Assembly (NCBI GenBank): GCA_003427395.1
Contig: BFEA01000341.1
Span: 719,404 to 745,906, forward strand
Reading direction: 5' to 3'
Length of the DNA: 26,503 nucleotides
From: Chara braunii
Lineage: Eukaryota; Streptophyta; Charophyceae; Charales; Characeae
The position numbers and the translations under genes are program-made. The notes under the pieces are model-generated. The model saw only the letters and a program-made list of their open reading frames with translations. It made no database searches and was not told where the DNA came from. Of the stretch, positions 9,195 through 17,803 are shown piece after piece. The first letter of the stretch is position 1. Each line of letters starts with the position of its first letter.

Positions 9195-9940
9195 ATCCGC
9201 AATCTGCCACTACTTGGTGTGGTACCAGCCTACCTGCTAATTGAGTGTTTTTCCCTTGCTCCAAGTGCCACGGGCCTTCCCCACCAACTTGAGTGTTTTC
9301 CCCACTGCAACCCTCAAAGTCACTGCCACAGTTAAGTACCAGCCCTTCGGGCCTCCCGAACGAACAAGTACCCTTGCAGGTCACACACACACTCAAGCCA
9401 GCAAGCACTCAGACAGGCACACGGACCACCAAGCACGCACACACGCAGACTTAGAAAAGAAAATTAGGCAACAAGCGGGAAACTCAGCAAGTCATACATT
9501 CCATTGGCAAAACTCAGAAATCAACTGTCTGTCTCAGTCCGTGTTTGGCAGGTCCTTACAGTTGAGAAGACCGGCATAGACAATCTGCAGACATGGGAGT
9601 ATTGTCACGAATGATAAGATAAAACTCACTAGTCCATGTTCCCTACACCACCTACTCCACCATGCTACAGTCCAGATTATTTCCTGGGAAACAAAGTGAA
9701 CCTGGACATGTTCGATGCATGTTACATTCCAGGTTTTGTCCACGGTATGCCGATGTTCCCCACTGCGACGCTTCTCCCTGCGTTTACAAGTGTTCCCAGT
9801 TACCTTTTCTGAGCTTACGAGTTCCGAGTTACTTTTTCCGGGTCAAGTTCCACAGATAATGTCGCATCTTGGGCCCAATGCTGAAGGTTTACCCAGGATT
9901 ATGTTCCCACTCACGTTTCTGAGACAAGATGTCCCCTTTC
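9195..9940. other. Region upstream of copy A gag, no gene recognised
   Basis: If copy A were complete, its leader and 5' LTR would lie here. I found no primer-binding site on the minus strand. A 15-bp phrase TTGAGTGTTTTTCCC (9241) recurs with small changes at 9289. Short open frames on both strands look random. Confidence 0.4.
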
Positions 9941-9944
9941 GCAC

Positions 9945-10053
9945 TACTGTCCTCACCCGAATAGAACGCCCGGTCATTATAGCTGTATTTGATCGAACTT
10001 TCAATCCAGATGCAGCAATAATTATCGGGCGTTCTATTTGGGTGAAGACGGTA
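9945..10053. repeat. Foldback element with ~45-bp arms
   Basis: The left arm (from about 9945) and the right arm (to about 10053) are reverse complements with few mismatches. The core CCGAATAGAACGCCCGGT reappears inverted as ATCGGGCGTTCTATTTGG. Weaker complementarity extends outward. Because of this symmetry the two strands encode near-identical peptide phrases (IERPVIIA on plus, IERPIIIA on minus). That explains the overlapping open frames, which I do not call as genes. Confidence 0.75.
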
Positions 10054-10064
10054 GGCAAGGAGAT

Positions 10065-10254
10065 CCTCTTCGACTGCTTTCCACAAGGGTTGTACTCATC
10101 CTCTTTCACCAACAGTTGAGGTGTGCGACAGCTTAGCGACAGGACCGTGGGCCACAGCCATCACACATAATCCGTGCAGCATTGCAGCTGAGATCAAAGA
10201 GGAGGAGGAGAGGAAGGGGGCGGACAAATTTATAGTGGATGCAAAACAACAACT
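10065..10254 (+). pseudogene. Possible exon relic ending at a GTAAGA donor
   Basis: One plus frame is open for about 65 codons without an ATG, ending in an Ile-Ala-Ala-Glu-Ile-Lys-Glu4-rich segment with plausible protein composition. It runs up to CAACAACT followed by GTAAGA (10255-10260), a near-consensus splice donor, and directly afterwards hits a stop. No family recognised. It could be one exon of a gene or chance. Confidence 0.2.
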
Positions 10255-10317
10255 GTAAGATCTGGATGACTGTGAAAAGATGAGAGGCGCAGGAGCGAAG
10301 GGCACTCCGGTATCACA

Positions 10318-10621
10318 GGCAGGAATGATTGGGTTGACCGGCAGAACACAGCTGTTGCTGCTTCTGACAAGCTCCGTTCTGTGGAGGTAAAGGCAAGCCA
10401 TAGTTATGACCAGCATAGCAAACCTTCGCTCCCTGGGGCCTATTTTAAGTTTTAACTACATGCACACATCTGTTGACTAATCACACATCATCAGGCAAGG
10501 AAGGCTTCTTGGAATGGCCGGCAGAAGGCCCGCTGTTGCTGCTGCTGACAGGCTCTGTTGTGCGGAGCTGAAGGAGAGCCACAGTTATGAAAACCATAGC
10601 AGATATGAGCTAGCTCCCTGG
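10318..10621. repeat. Diverged ~120-bp tandem duplication, ~184-bp offset
   Basis: Segments 10318-10437 and 10502-10621 match along their length, roughly three bases in four by eye. Shared landmarks in order are ACCGGCAGAA/GCCGGCAGAA, CTGTTGCTGCT, CTGACA, TAGTTATGA/CAGTTATGA and GCTCCCTGG. Neither copy has a convincing coding frame. Confidence 0.65.
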
Positions 10622-10671
10622 ACTATTTTCCTTAGTGTGTGCACGTGTGAAAGAATTCACGCTGCAGACAC

Positions 10672-10730
10672 CCCAGTCCCGGTCCCAGAGTCCCGAAGTG
10701 TCCCAGTCCCTGGCTGTCCCAGTGGGATAG
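10672..10730. repeat. Irregular GTCCC repeat cluster
   Basis: GTCCC occurs six times between 10676 and 10720, spaced 6-10 bp. The same word forms a much more regular array at 24796-24850, so this may be a dispersed satellite word. Confidence 0.5.
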
Positions 10731-10992
10731 GCCATAGGGTCCGTAGTCCAAAGCTTCGTAGGTTGGAAGGTGTCGGTACGGAAAAGTCGTAGGTCGGTAG
10801 GAGTCCATCCAGTACCCGACAAGAAAAGCCCGGAAGAGCCCAGTCCAGTCCGATAGTCCCGAGTCCAATTTTAATTGGGTTCAAAGTTCAAACCCGTCCA
10901 CATTCAGGGATTTTATCCAATACTCTTTGCTGGTGGGACCTCGGCCTTCGCCCGGAGGGGTGCAGGGCCATCAGCACGGGCATGACCTGTTG

Positions 10993-11039
<47 letters not shown>

Positions 11040-11262
11040 CTGTCCAATGAATCTGGTCAGATGAGAAGCCCGTGAATGTCCAAGTAGAAATCTGACACAG
11101 ATCAGCATCAACGTCTCCAAAATTCGTTTACGAAACCCTGCCCGACATACATGTAGTCTCCCAATGTCTCGAACTCAGAGAAGAGAATGAGGAGAGAGGG
11201 AGAAGAGACTGAGAGGAGGAGGAGAGTTTCCACAAGAATCAACGAGCAGAAATCCCTCCTCA
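10731..11262. other. Left flank of the full-length element, no gene seen
   Basis: Low-information DNA with a 35-base T run at 10994-11028. A purine-rich stretch (GAGAAGAGAATGAGG and similar) at about 11175-11225 precedes the insertion site. No coding region is supported. Confidence 0.4.
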
Positions 11263-11267
11263 AGCCC
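11263..11267. repeat. Target-site duplication, left copy (AGCCC)
   Basis: AGCCC directly precedes the 5' LTR and the same five bases directly follow the 3' LTR at 20452-20456. A 5-bp duplication is normal for Ty3/gypsy integrase and shows the element between them entered as one unit. Confidence 0.85.
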
Positions 11268-11327
11268 TGTCGCATGCTCAGATCCACACGGGCCCCGCAA
11301 GGCCTGACAGTAGGGTTAGGGGTTTCG

Positions 11328-11340
11328 TAGGGTTTAGGGT
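11328..11340 (+). promoter_or_regulatory. Telobox-like motif in the LTR
   Basis: TAGGGTTTAGGGT contains the reverse complement of the plant telobox AAACCCTA and 1.5 units of the plant telomere repeat. It is preserved unchanged in the 3' LTR (19282-19294), preceded in both by TAGGGTTAGGGGTTT. In land plants teloboxes act in promoters and recruit chromatin factors. A role here is inference. Confidence 0.5.
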
Positions 11341-12042
11341 CTGTGTAACTCGTAGGACCCAGTAGGCCACGATCTCGTTTTGCCTTCTTCCCACTTTTGG
11401 CATCGACCAGAACTATGCAAATTAGTGCCAGACTTTTCGTATTTCACCTGCTTCCTACTTTCTGCAAATGGGTGCCAGACTTTTCGTATTTTTGCCTGGC
11501 CCCTACTTTTTGCCATTTTTGAATGATTTTTCGTTTTTTGGCGCCACAACCAACTTCTGTTCTTGGCGCCAGACAAGTTTTTCTTACGACCAGACTGTTT
11601 CCTTTCAACCTAGGACACTAGGCCCAGCGTATACATAGCTGGGTCGACCTCATTTCTAGTCAGATAGTTCTTCAGGCAGTTCACTGAGGTAGTGCAAGGC
11701 GCTTCTCAGTGGTAGCTCTGAGGTAGTAGTGAGTAGTCTTCAGTAGTCGACGTAGTTAGAGTAGTCTACAGCGCTGGGCGCGAGCTAGGAATTGGAGCAC
11801 TGCGCTACACTGCAGCGAGAGAGAGTCAGAGACGGGCCGAGGTCAGGAGGACTTACCTGCAACTTACCTGCGACGCCATAGCTCCAGCTTCGTCTTCGGG
11901 ACGTCCACACCTGCATCAAGGTGGCACCTTTCTGCAGGTTAGCACGTCACATACATGCAGAGAAAGAGAGAGAGAATTTCTTCTTCTTCTTCTTTCTGCC
12001 TGAACTCCATCACCCCTCCTCTTCCCCTCGGGGTTCTTCTTC

Positions 12043-12046
<4 letters not shown>

Positions 12047-12133
<87 letters not shown>

Positions 12134-12134
12134 N

Positions 12135-12197
<63 letters not shown>
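12047..12197. repeat. GA microsatellite within the 5' LTR
   Basis: About 75 GA dinucleotides, interrupted only by one undetermined base at 12134. All long Arg-Glu or Ser-Leu open frames over this interval are artefacts of the repeat. The 3' LTR has only GAGATACGAGAGAGAGGG in this place, so the array expanded in the 5' copy after insertion or at reverse transcription. Confidence 0.95.
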
Positions 12198-12199
<2 letters not shown>

Positions 12200-12511
12200 G
12201 ACATTGAGACATAGTATCATTCCGGCATTGCCGAGTTCAGTGACATTACGACTTGACATGGTATGAGCACCGACATTGGGATACAATGGAGACTGGGTTC
12301 ATCAGGCTCTGGTTGCTGATCATCCCCATCTCCCTCGTCCCCCCGTCGTCTCTTCTCCCTCTTTTTGAGTGATGACGTATGCTGTCAGGTTCTGTCATTG
12401 TCCATGATGAGTCGGATCTTGGTATTTCAGTCTTCCGCTGTGCTACTTTTGTATTGCTTCTGAGAGGTCGGTTCTCGGTTCTGATCGATGCCAATTAGGC
12501 ATGCAACATTT

Positions 12512-12523
12512 TGGTATCGGAGC
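12512..12523 (+). promoter_or_regulatory. Primer-binding site, initiator tRNA-Met type
   Basis: TGGTATCGGAGC lies three bases after the end of the 5' LTR. Plant gypsy and copia elements typically have TGGTATCAGAGC here, complementary to the 3' end of initiator tRNA-Met, which primes minus-strand synthesis. There is one difference from that form (A to G at the eighth base). Confidence 0.85.
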
Positions 12524-12623
12524 AGACCTCAAGACAAGCATCTGCTCATCAAGTAGTCATCTTGATCTCGAATCAGTTCATTGATTAATTGATTAATTGA
12601 TCAATTAATCAATTAATTAATTA

Positions 12624-12662
<39 letters not shown>

Positions 12663-12962
12663 AGTCCATCGACTGAGAAATTATTTGCAAGTTGTATATT
12701 TGATTCTGGAAAGTTCGTTTTTGAGGAATTTTTAGCTTACTGCTGTTTTCTTTCCAACGAATTTTCATAATTCCCTATTCTGAGAAACTCGAAAATTAGG
12801 ATCTGATAAATACAGCATTGCTCTCCTTTTTTCATCTCGATTTTTTTCTAAAACTTCCTTCTTCTCTGACCTCCTAACTACCTATGCATCAGGAGTTCAG
12901 AGAGGATTTAGCTTACTGCTGTTTTCTTTCGCCTTTTACTAAAGAATACGGTGGGCTGAGCA

Positions 12963-12981
12963 CACGTAAGCAGCTTACGTG
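12963..12981. repeat. 19-bp palindrome in the leader
   Basis: CACGTAAGC-a-GCTTACGTG, nine-base arms around one central base, containing two ACGT cores. In DNA it could bind a dimeric factor (bZIP-type sites have ACGT cores). In element RNA it could favour dimer contact. Confidence 0.6.
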
Positions 12982-13164
12982 AAATTTTCACCGGGGTGTG
13001 GTCCCATTAGCAGTCGGATAGGAGTGTGGCCGATCCAGTGTGACACTGAGTGGCAGCGGGCTGACAGGTTTGCGAATTTCTGGGCTGAGGAAACAGGAGA
13101 AAGGCAAAAAAAAAGAAAAAAGAACAGAGACCTCCCACTGGAAATCACGGCAGAGTGGTTCCCA

Positions 13165-13192
13165 GCCATCAGATCACAAATGATCTGATGGC
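13165..13192 (+). repeat. 12-bp perfect hairpin with tetraloop
   Basis: GCCATCAGATCA (13165-13176), loop CAAA, TGATCTGATGGC (13181-13192). It is the strongest stem in the leader. A place in RNA packaging is speculative. Confidence 0.65.
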
Positions 13193-13821
13193 CGTGGTTG
13201 CCACAACAGTGAACAAAGTAGTAATTGCCACATTTTTGCTGCAATAAACTCGACTTGTGTCAGTAGTCATCATGAGTCGTGACGCCTTCCATATACTCCA
13301 TGATTGAAGGAGGGCTCCACCCAATGAGATAATTGCACAACAGCAAGCAAAATAGTGATAATCTTCGATCCAGTGGGCCTATGGACGACCCCACCCTCTT
13401 TCAGGGTTGGCCATACCCCCAACCGATTGAAAAGATTTTGGCGGGAAGCTTTCTTTGCACGGGCATGCCCAGTGTTAAGGAGAGGAGGGGAACAAAGATC
13501 TCCTTACTTTTCCGGGTAATAAATGTAAAATACTGACCATGGGATCACGAGTACTGCACGGCAGGATTTGGGTCACAAAGATGCCACACAAACTCGTTTC
13601 TATCCTATCCCGCTGCTAGTGGGACCATGCTCCAGGAAGACACCGCCAAATCCACATTTTCAATTTTTTTTATTTTTTATTTTTTTTCGCAAATAGGGGG
13701 GGAATTGTTTTTCGATTAGTGTCGTACCTGAATAGAAGAGGGCGATTGCGGTCTGGAAATACAAGATTGTCTGCCTGCCTCCCCCCCCCTCTTCTACCTT
13801 GTTCTCAACGGCTTGGTAAGT

Positions 13822-13972
13822 GCCACGACAGCAAAGAAGTGCCACGTCAGCAACAGTGCCACATCCGCAGAGTGCCACATCATCAGACTGCCACGTCAGC
13901 AGACTGCCACATCCACAGAGTGCCACATCAGATGCAGGCCACATCAGATACAGGCCACGTCAGATGCAGGCC
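13822..13972. repeat. 16-bp minisatellite, about ten units
   Basis: GCCAC or GCCAA starts at 13822, 13841, 13858, 13874, 13890, 13906, 13922, 13938, 13953 and 13969, a period of 16 bp across most of the array. The consensus is close to TGCCACRTCAGCAGAC. Several units carry CCACGTCAG with an ACGT core. It lies 125 bp upstream of the gag ATG. Confidence 0.8.
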
Positions 13973-14096
13973 AAGGCTGAGGTTGGGCTATGCTCCGATG
14001 CAGCCCACGAATTGCAGCACAACACAGCGCTGCATCTCGCACACCTGACGTCGCAGTACGTCAGCAGACTCCTGCCGAAAGCCAGCAACCGCAGGC

Positions 14097-15105
14097 ATGG
14101 CCTCAGCAGCAGCAGCCGCAGTGAGCCCACCTGGGAGCACATCATCCCAAGGGGCACCCGGTCTGGGCCTGCCCGGTCTGACAGGGCAAGGGGCCAACGA
14201 GGCCGTCGAGGCCTACCAGCTTCGTGTAGCCAACTTCTTGACCTTCATCAATGAGGAAAAGAAGCGCAGCGATGAAGCTGAGGCTGCTCACATCCGTGCA
14301 GCCGAACAAGCAGCAGCGGAGCAGCGACAGCAGCAGGCCGAAGCCGCAGCAGCGATCAACCAACTCCGGAGGGCCGCTTGCACGACACTGCAGTAGCGAG
14401 AGATGGAGTACGCCACAACACTCAGACAATGACACTTTACACCGAAGGACAGCAACAGCAACCCGATGGACGCCGAGAAGACCAAGGAGGACATCGCCAT
14501 GATGATTGCACAGCTCATCACAACGTGCAATTGGCAGCAGCAGGAGCTGCAGCGCTTGGCGCGGGTGATTGACAGCAATCAAGACCCACAAGATGGCACC
14601 AACTACGGCTTTCATACCCGCATTGAAGACTTGGAGCACTTGGACGCCGCCACACCAGGCAACAAATCTCGTACCTGCCAGCCGTCAACACGACAGCTGG
14701 AGCAGCGGATCAACTATGTGGTCGCCACAATTGGCAATCTTGGCACGTTTGTGGAACCAGAAACGATCAGTCAACACATTACCTTGTTCACAAGCGGTCT
14801 GCGTACGCTGCAGCAGCGACCATCAGGTAGCAGCAACCAGCGTCCGTACAAGATGCCAAACTTCAACATTGAGAAATTTGAAGACTACACCAAGCAAGAC
14901 CCACTTGCATGGTGGCAAGGCTTTACCACAGAATTAAGTTTCCACGATGTCCCCAAAAACATTAAGCTCGCAGGACTCTTATCTCAACACCACAGGTGCG
15001 TGTCAAGTCTGGCTCAACCACCTCGCAGTCAAGGAACGAGTCAACATGGACCGCCTGCACACCAAATTTGTTACATACTATGTCACACGGGCCCGGTTAG
15101 GCCCG
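14097..15105 (+). pseudogene. Gag, N-terminal and capsid part, copy C
   Basis: ATG at 14097. The first 99 codons are Ala/Gln/Glu-rich with a predicted coiled-coil character (NEEKKRSDEAEAAH), ending at TAG 14394-14396. The same frame resumes, crosses a second stop (TGA 14430-14432) and continues for another ~180 codons with a further helical region. The capsid-type segment is PNFNIEKFEDYTKQDPLAWW (about 14857-14916), a hallmark of plant gypsy gag. Near 14980 a frameshift moves the sequence (TTGACQVWLNHLAVKERVNM) to another frame until about 15105, where similarity ends abruptly at a GC-rich insert. Confidence 0.85.
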
Positions 15106-15316
15106 ACAGATAGGGGTTCGGAGGCCGGTCCAGGCCCAAGGCCGGACCTTTAGACCAGTAGCGCCATTTGCAGGCCCACCGGTTGGCCTTTAGGCCACAT
15201 TGAGGACCAGACCAGACGAGCAGGCCCAAACGACGTTACCGTTGGGCCTGGCGGCGCTCTTGAGGCTGCCGCCCGCCGGTCTGATCTGAATCGTCACTTT
15301 TTGACGATTCAGATCA
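15089..15316. repeat. GC-rich GGCC-dense insert ending in a hairpin
   Basis: About ten GGCC words fall within 165 bp, unlike neighbouring gag. Gag reading stops at its left edge and restarts immediately to its right. At the right edge is a perfect 15-bp inverted repeat TGATCTGAATCGTCA (15282-15296), loop CTTTT, mirrored at 15302-15316. It seems to replace the C-terminal capsid segment. No transposase, and no clear terminal repeats joining both edges. Confidence 0.55.
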
Positions 15317-15463
15317 CGGAAGTTCAAACTCACAGAAGAGCAATTCAAGCACAGACAAAAGTGGGGATGCTGCTTTTGGTGCAACGGCACTAAGCACACC
15401 CCCTCTCAGTGCCCCGGCAAGGGCAAGGAGGATGTTCGTCCCAAGAAAAGCTCGGGAAACTGA
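15312..15463 (+). pseudogene. Gag nucleocapsid zinc knuckle, copy C
   Basis: The frame KFKLTEEQFKHRQKWGC leads to a complete C-x2-C-x4-H-x4-C knuckle (CFWCNGTKHTPSQC, 15371-15412), followed by a basic Lys-rich stretch and TGA at 15461-15463. This is the RNA-binding part of gag and is one of the few domains with all metal ligands intact. Confidence 0.85.
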
Positions 15464-15820
15464 GTGCCTCGGGAGGTGAGGCCACTCCACTTCCCATTTT
15501 GTCAGACACGGTTGCCTTGCTAGCAACCTCCTCCACGTCCAGGGAGCATGCGGATGTTGCAATTCTTCTCCATGACTTCGAAGACTACGCTGCCCAGCTG
15601 GTCCCTCCGTTAGACCTTCCCCTCCACGTGCAAGACTCATGCGCATGTGCAGTTTTATCACCGTCGGCAAGCAACCCAACTTCTTCGCCATCATTACTAT
15701 CTTTCGGGGATTCGTCGGTTTGGTCAAGACTTTAGGACCTCGCCCCATTGACTATAAAAGACTTCCAATGGTTGCCTCTTCCCCCGTCCGGTTCCTTGCC
15801 AAAACCGTATTCAGATCGGG
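15464..15820 (+). pseudogene. Gag-protease linker, copy C
   Basis: Open pieces in different frames (for instance DTVALLATSSTSREHADVAI and, later, LPMVASSPVRFLAKT just before the protease). The last piece must shift frame near 15820 to join the protease. No catalytic domain. Confidence 0.5.
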
Positions 15821-16306
15821 GTGATCTATTGTGGAGCTACTCGCAACTACATCAGCCAAGACTTCATGGCAAGCGCTGGCCTAGGGCCGCACGTTCGAAG
15901 GAAGTCGCAGCCCCTGCAAGTCGCGTTGGTCGACCGTCACACACACAAATCCATTGACCGGTGCATTGACGCAGTGCCCGTGTACTTCGCCCCGCACACA
16001 CGCGAGGCCGTGTCCTTCGACATCTTAGACACCAAGTTCAATTGGATCTTGGGCATGTCGTGGCTGCGAAGTGAGGACCACTCGGTGAACTTCTATCGTC
16101 GCACCGTTCACGTTCATGAGCGGGACGGCATGCTAGTCCCATGTATGGTTCCTCCACCTCACCCTTTGATTGGTTGTCATGTGGTTTCTGCGGCGAGCAT
16201 TCGCAACTCCATCACATGGCATGACTTTGAAGAAATGGGCCTTTACTTCTTGCATGCCATCCCTCCATCGGACGAGCCAGCATCGGAAGTGCCACCGAAC
16301 CCATGA
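15821..16306 (+). pseudogene. Aspartic protease, copy C
   Basis: This would process the polyprotein. The active-site loop reads VIYCGATRNYIS: the family's catalytic Asp (Asp-x-Gly-Ala/Thr) is Tyr (TAT, 15827-15829). The second conserved segment FNWILGMSWL (ILGMSWL 16046-16066) is intact, followed by a spacer with GCHVVSAASIR and FLHAIPP. TGA at 16304-16306 interrupts the frame, which then continues directly into RT. Confidence 0.85.
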
Positions 16307-17110
16307 ATTATAGAGCTTCTTGACTCCTTCGCTGATGTCTTTGAAGCCCCCACCGGAATTGTACCGGATCGGCCTATCCGCCACAAGATCATCCTCGAGG
16401 ACAGGGTCGTACCTCTGCGCGGTTATATCTACCGCATGAGCGAGGAGACACTTGAGGTGCTTCGTACGCAACTCATTGCAAAGGGCTGGATTCGCGTTGG
16501 CTGCTCGCCCTACAGTGCACCCATTCTTTTCGTCCAAAAGAAGAACAAGGACTTGCAGCTATGTATTGACTATCGCAAGCTTAACACATAAACCGTCAAG
16601 AATGCAGGCCCGTTGCCGCGCATCGACCATCTTCTCGAACGTTTGGGCGGTGCAACGTACTTCTCGAATTGGACCTCAAATCCAATTATCACCAAATCGG
16701 CACTTCGAGTGGGTCGTAATGCCATTCGGCCTAACGAATGCCCCAACTACTTCCCAAGCCGCAATGACGACAGAGTTCCGCAACATGTTGGACCGGTTCG
16801 TGCTCATATACCTCAACGACATCTTGGTTTATAGTCGGACCTTGGAAGAGCACCTTGCACATCTACGCACCATTTTGGATAGGTTATGTAAGGCCAAGTA
16901 CAAGGCCAACCGAACCAAGTCCGAGTTCGCTCAACAACAGCTCGAATACTTGCATCACTTTGTGATGCCACAAAGCATATGTTCGCTTGCGGACAAAATT
17001 CAGGCCATCCAAGATTGGTCGGAACCCACGAACACCACAGAGGTTCGCTCCTTCATGGGATTGGTCGGGTACTATCAACGCTTCATCGACAGATACGCAC
17101 AGATTGTTGC
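16307..17110 (+). pseudogene. Reverse transcriptase, copy C
   Basis: It begins in the same frame as the protease (LLDSFADVFEAPTG). The fingers include YSAPILFVQKKNKDLQLCID, then TAA at 16589-16591 and PLPRIDHLLERLGGATYF. A frameshift near 16670 moves LDLKSNYHQI (16669-16698, first catalytic Asp present) into another frame, and about 15-20 residues are missing before EWVVMPFGLTNAP, which lies in a third frame. The catalytic box is IYLNDILVYS: the first Asp of Y-x-D-D is Asn (AAC, 16815-16817). The thumb and connection (VRSFMGLVGYYQRFIDRYA) are well preserved. Confidence 0.9.
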
Positions 17111-17803
17111 ACCTTTGTCACGACTTCAGTCTCAGAAGTTGCCCTTCCACTTCAACGACAAAGTCCGAAGTTTGTTTCACAAGCTTAAGACGGTGATGCT
17201 TATGGCTCCCGTTTTGAGCATCTACAACCCCACCTTGCCTACCAGAGTGACTACGAACGTTTTCGGCTGCGGCATTGGTGCAGTCTTGGAACCGAACGAC
17301 GGTGTAGATTGGCAGCCGGTTGAATATACTTCAGCCAAAAGGTGCCCCCCATCCATTCGCTTGATGATGCAAGGAAGGAGGAGTTGTTGGCATTCGTCAC
17401 GGTGCTAAAACGTTGGCGACACTTCCTCCTTGGGCGTCGTAGGTTCACTTGGGTGACGGACAACACCCCATTGACCTACTACAAGATGCAAGACACGGTG
17501 AGTAACACGATCACAAGATGGATGTACTTCATCGACCAATTTGACTTCATTCCCATACACATCTTGGGTCTCTCCAATCGAGGGGCGGATGCTCTTTCAC
17601 GAAGAGTCCATCTTTGGGCATTGATCCACCTTGCCTTCAACTTTGACGAAGACCTACATCAGCGTTTTGTACGAGCATACAAGACAGATCCGGACTACGC
17701 CACTCTCTACGAGCAACTTTCTTCGGATCTCCCGCTGACTAGCCACCACCTCATTGTCCACGGGTGCTTGTTTCTCCATTCACGAGGCAAGGACTTGCTA
17801 TGA
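17111..17803 (+). pseudogene. RNase H, copy C
   Basis: The first strand reads VTTNVFGCGIGAVLE, where the family's catalytic Asp is Asn (17256-17258). A frameshift falls in a six-C run (17345-17350), after which IHSLDDARKEELLAFV, WRHFLLGRRRFTWVTDNTPL (second-site Asp-Asn intact) and GLSNRGADALSRR follow in one frame. A linker to the integrase ends at TGA 17801-17803, and the same frame continues beyond it. Confidence 0.88.

Larger units (their letters stand above)
11268..12508 (+). repeat. 5' LTR of copy C
   Basis: It starts TGTCGCATGC and ends GCATGCAACA, giving a 10-bp terminal inverted repeat with one change. Colinear with 19221-20451. Features: a telomere-like TAGGGTTTAGGGT at 11328-11340, two copies of a 47-bp unit starting GCCAGAC (11427, 11474), a degraded TATA-like TATACATA at 11630-11637, and a 151-base GA microsatellite (12047-12197, one N at 12134) absent from the 3' LTR apart from a short GA-rich seed. 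The promoter would normally reside here. Confidence 0.93.
12524..14096 (+). other. Untranslated leader of copy C
   Basis: No coding region between primer site and gag. It contains a TTAA/TTGA microsatellite (about 12570-12662), a 24-bp exact direct repeat (12731-12754 and 12907-12930), a 19-bp near-perfect palindrome at 12963-12981, a strong 12-bp stem hairpin at 13165-13192, T-rich DNA at 13660-13690, and a 16-bp minisatellite at 13822-13972. A long structured leader is compatible with packaging or dimerisation signals of retroelement RNA, but this is unproven here. Confidence 0.6.

Noticed and set aside
9715-10119. 134-codon plus frame and 89-codon minus frame sharing peptide phrases
   Set aside because: The similarity is a by-product of the foldback arms, not of homologous genes.
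11916-12286. Long Arg-Glu and Ser-Leu repeat open frames on both strands
   Set aside because: They are translations of the GA microsatellite inside the 5' LTR.
13822-13972. CRISPR-like array
   Set aside because: The 16-bp units are contiguous without unique spacers and lie in a eukaryotic retroelement leader.
14142-14639. 165-codon minus-strand frame over gag
   Set aside because: It is the antisense shadow of the Ala/Gln-rich gag N-terminus of copy C.
15282-15316. Helitron 3' end (hairpin)
   Set aside because: No CTRR terminus follows the stem at the proper distance and no Helitron 5' TC end or Rep/Hel coding was seen.
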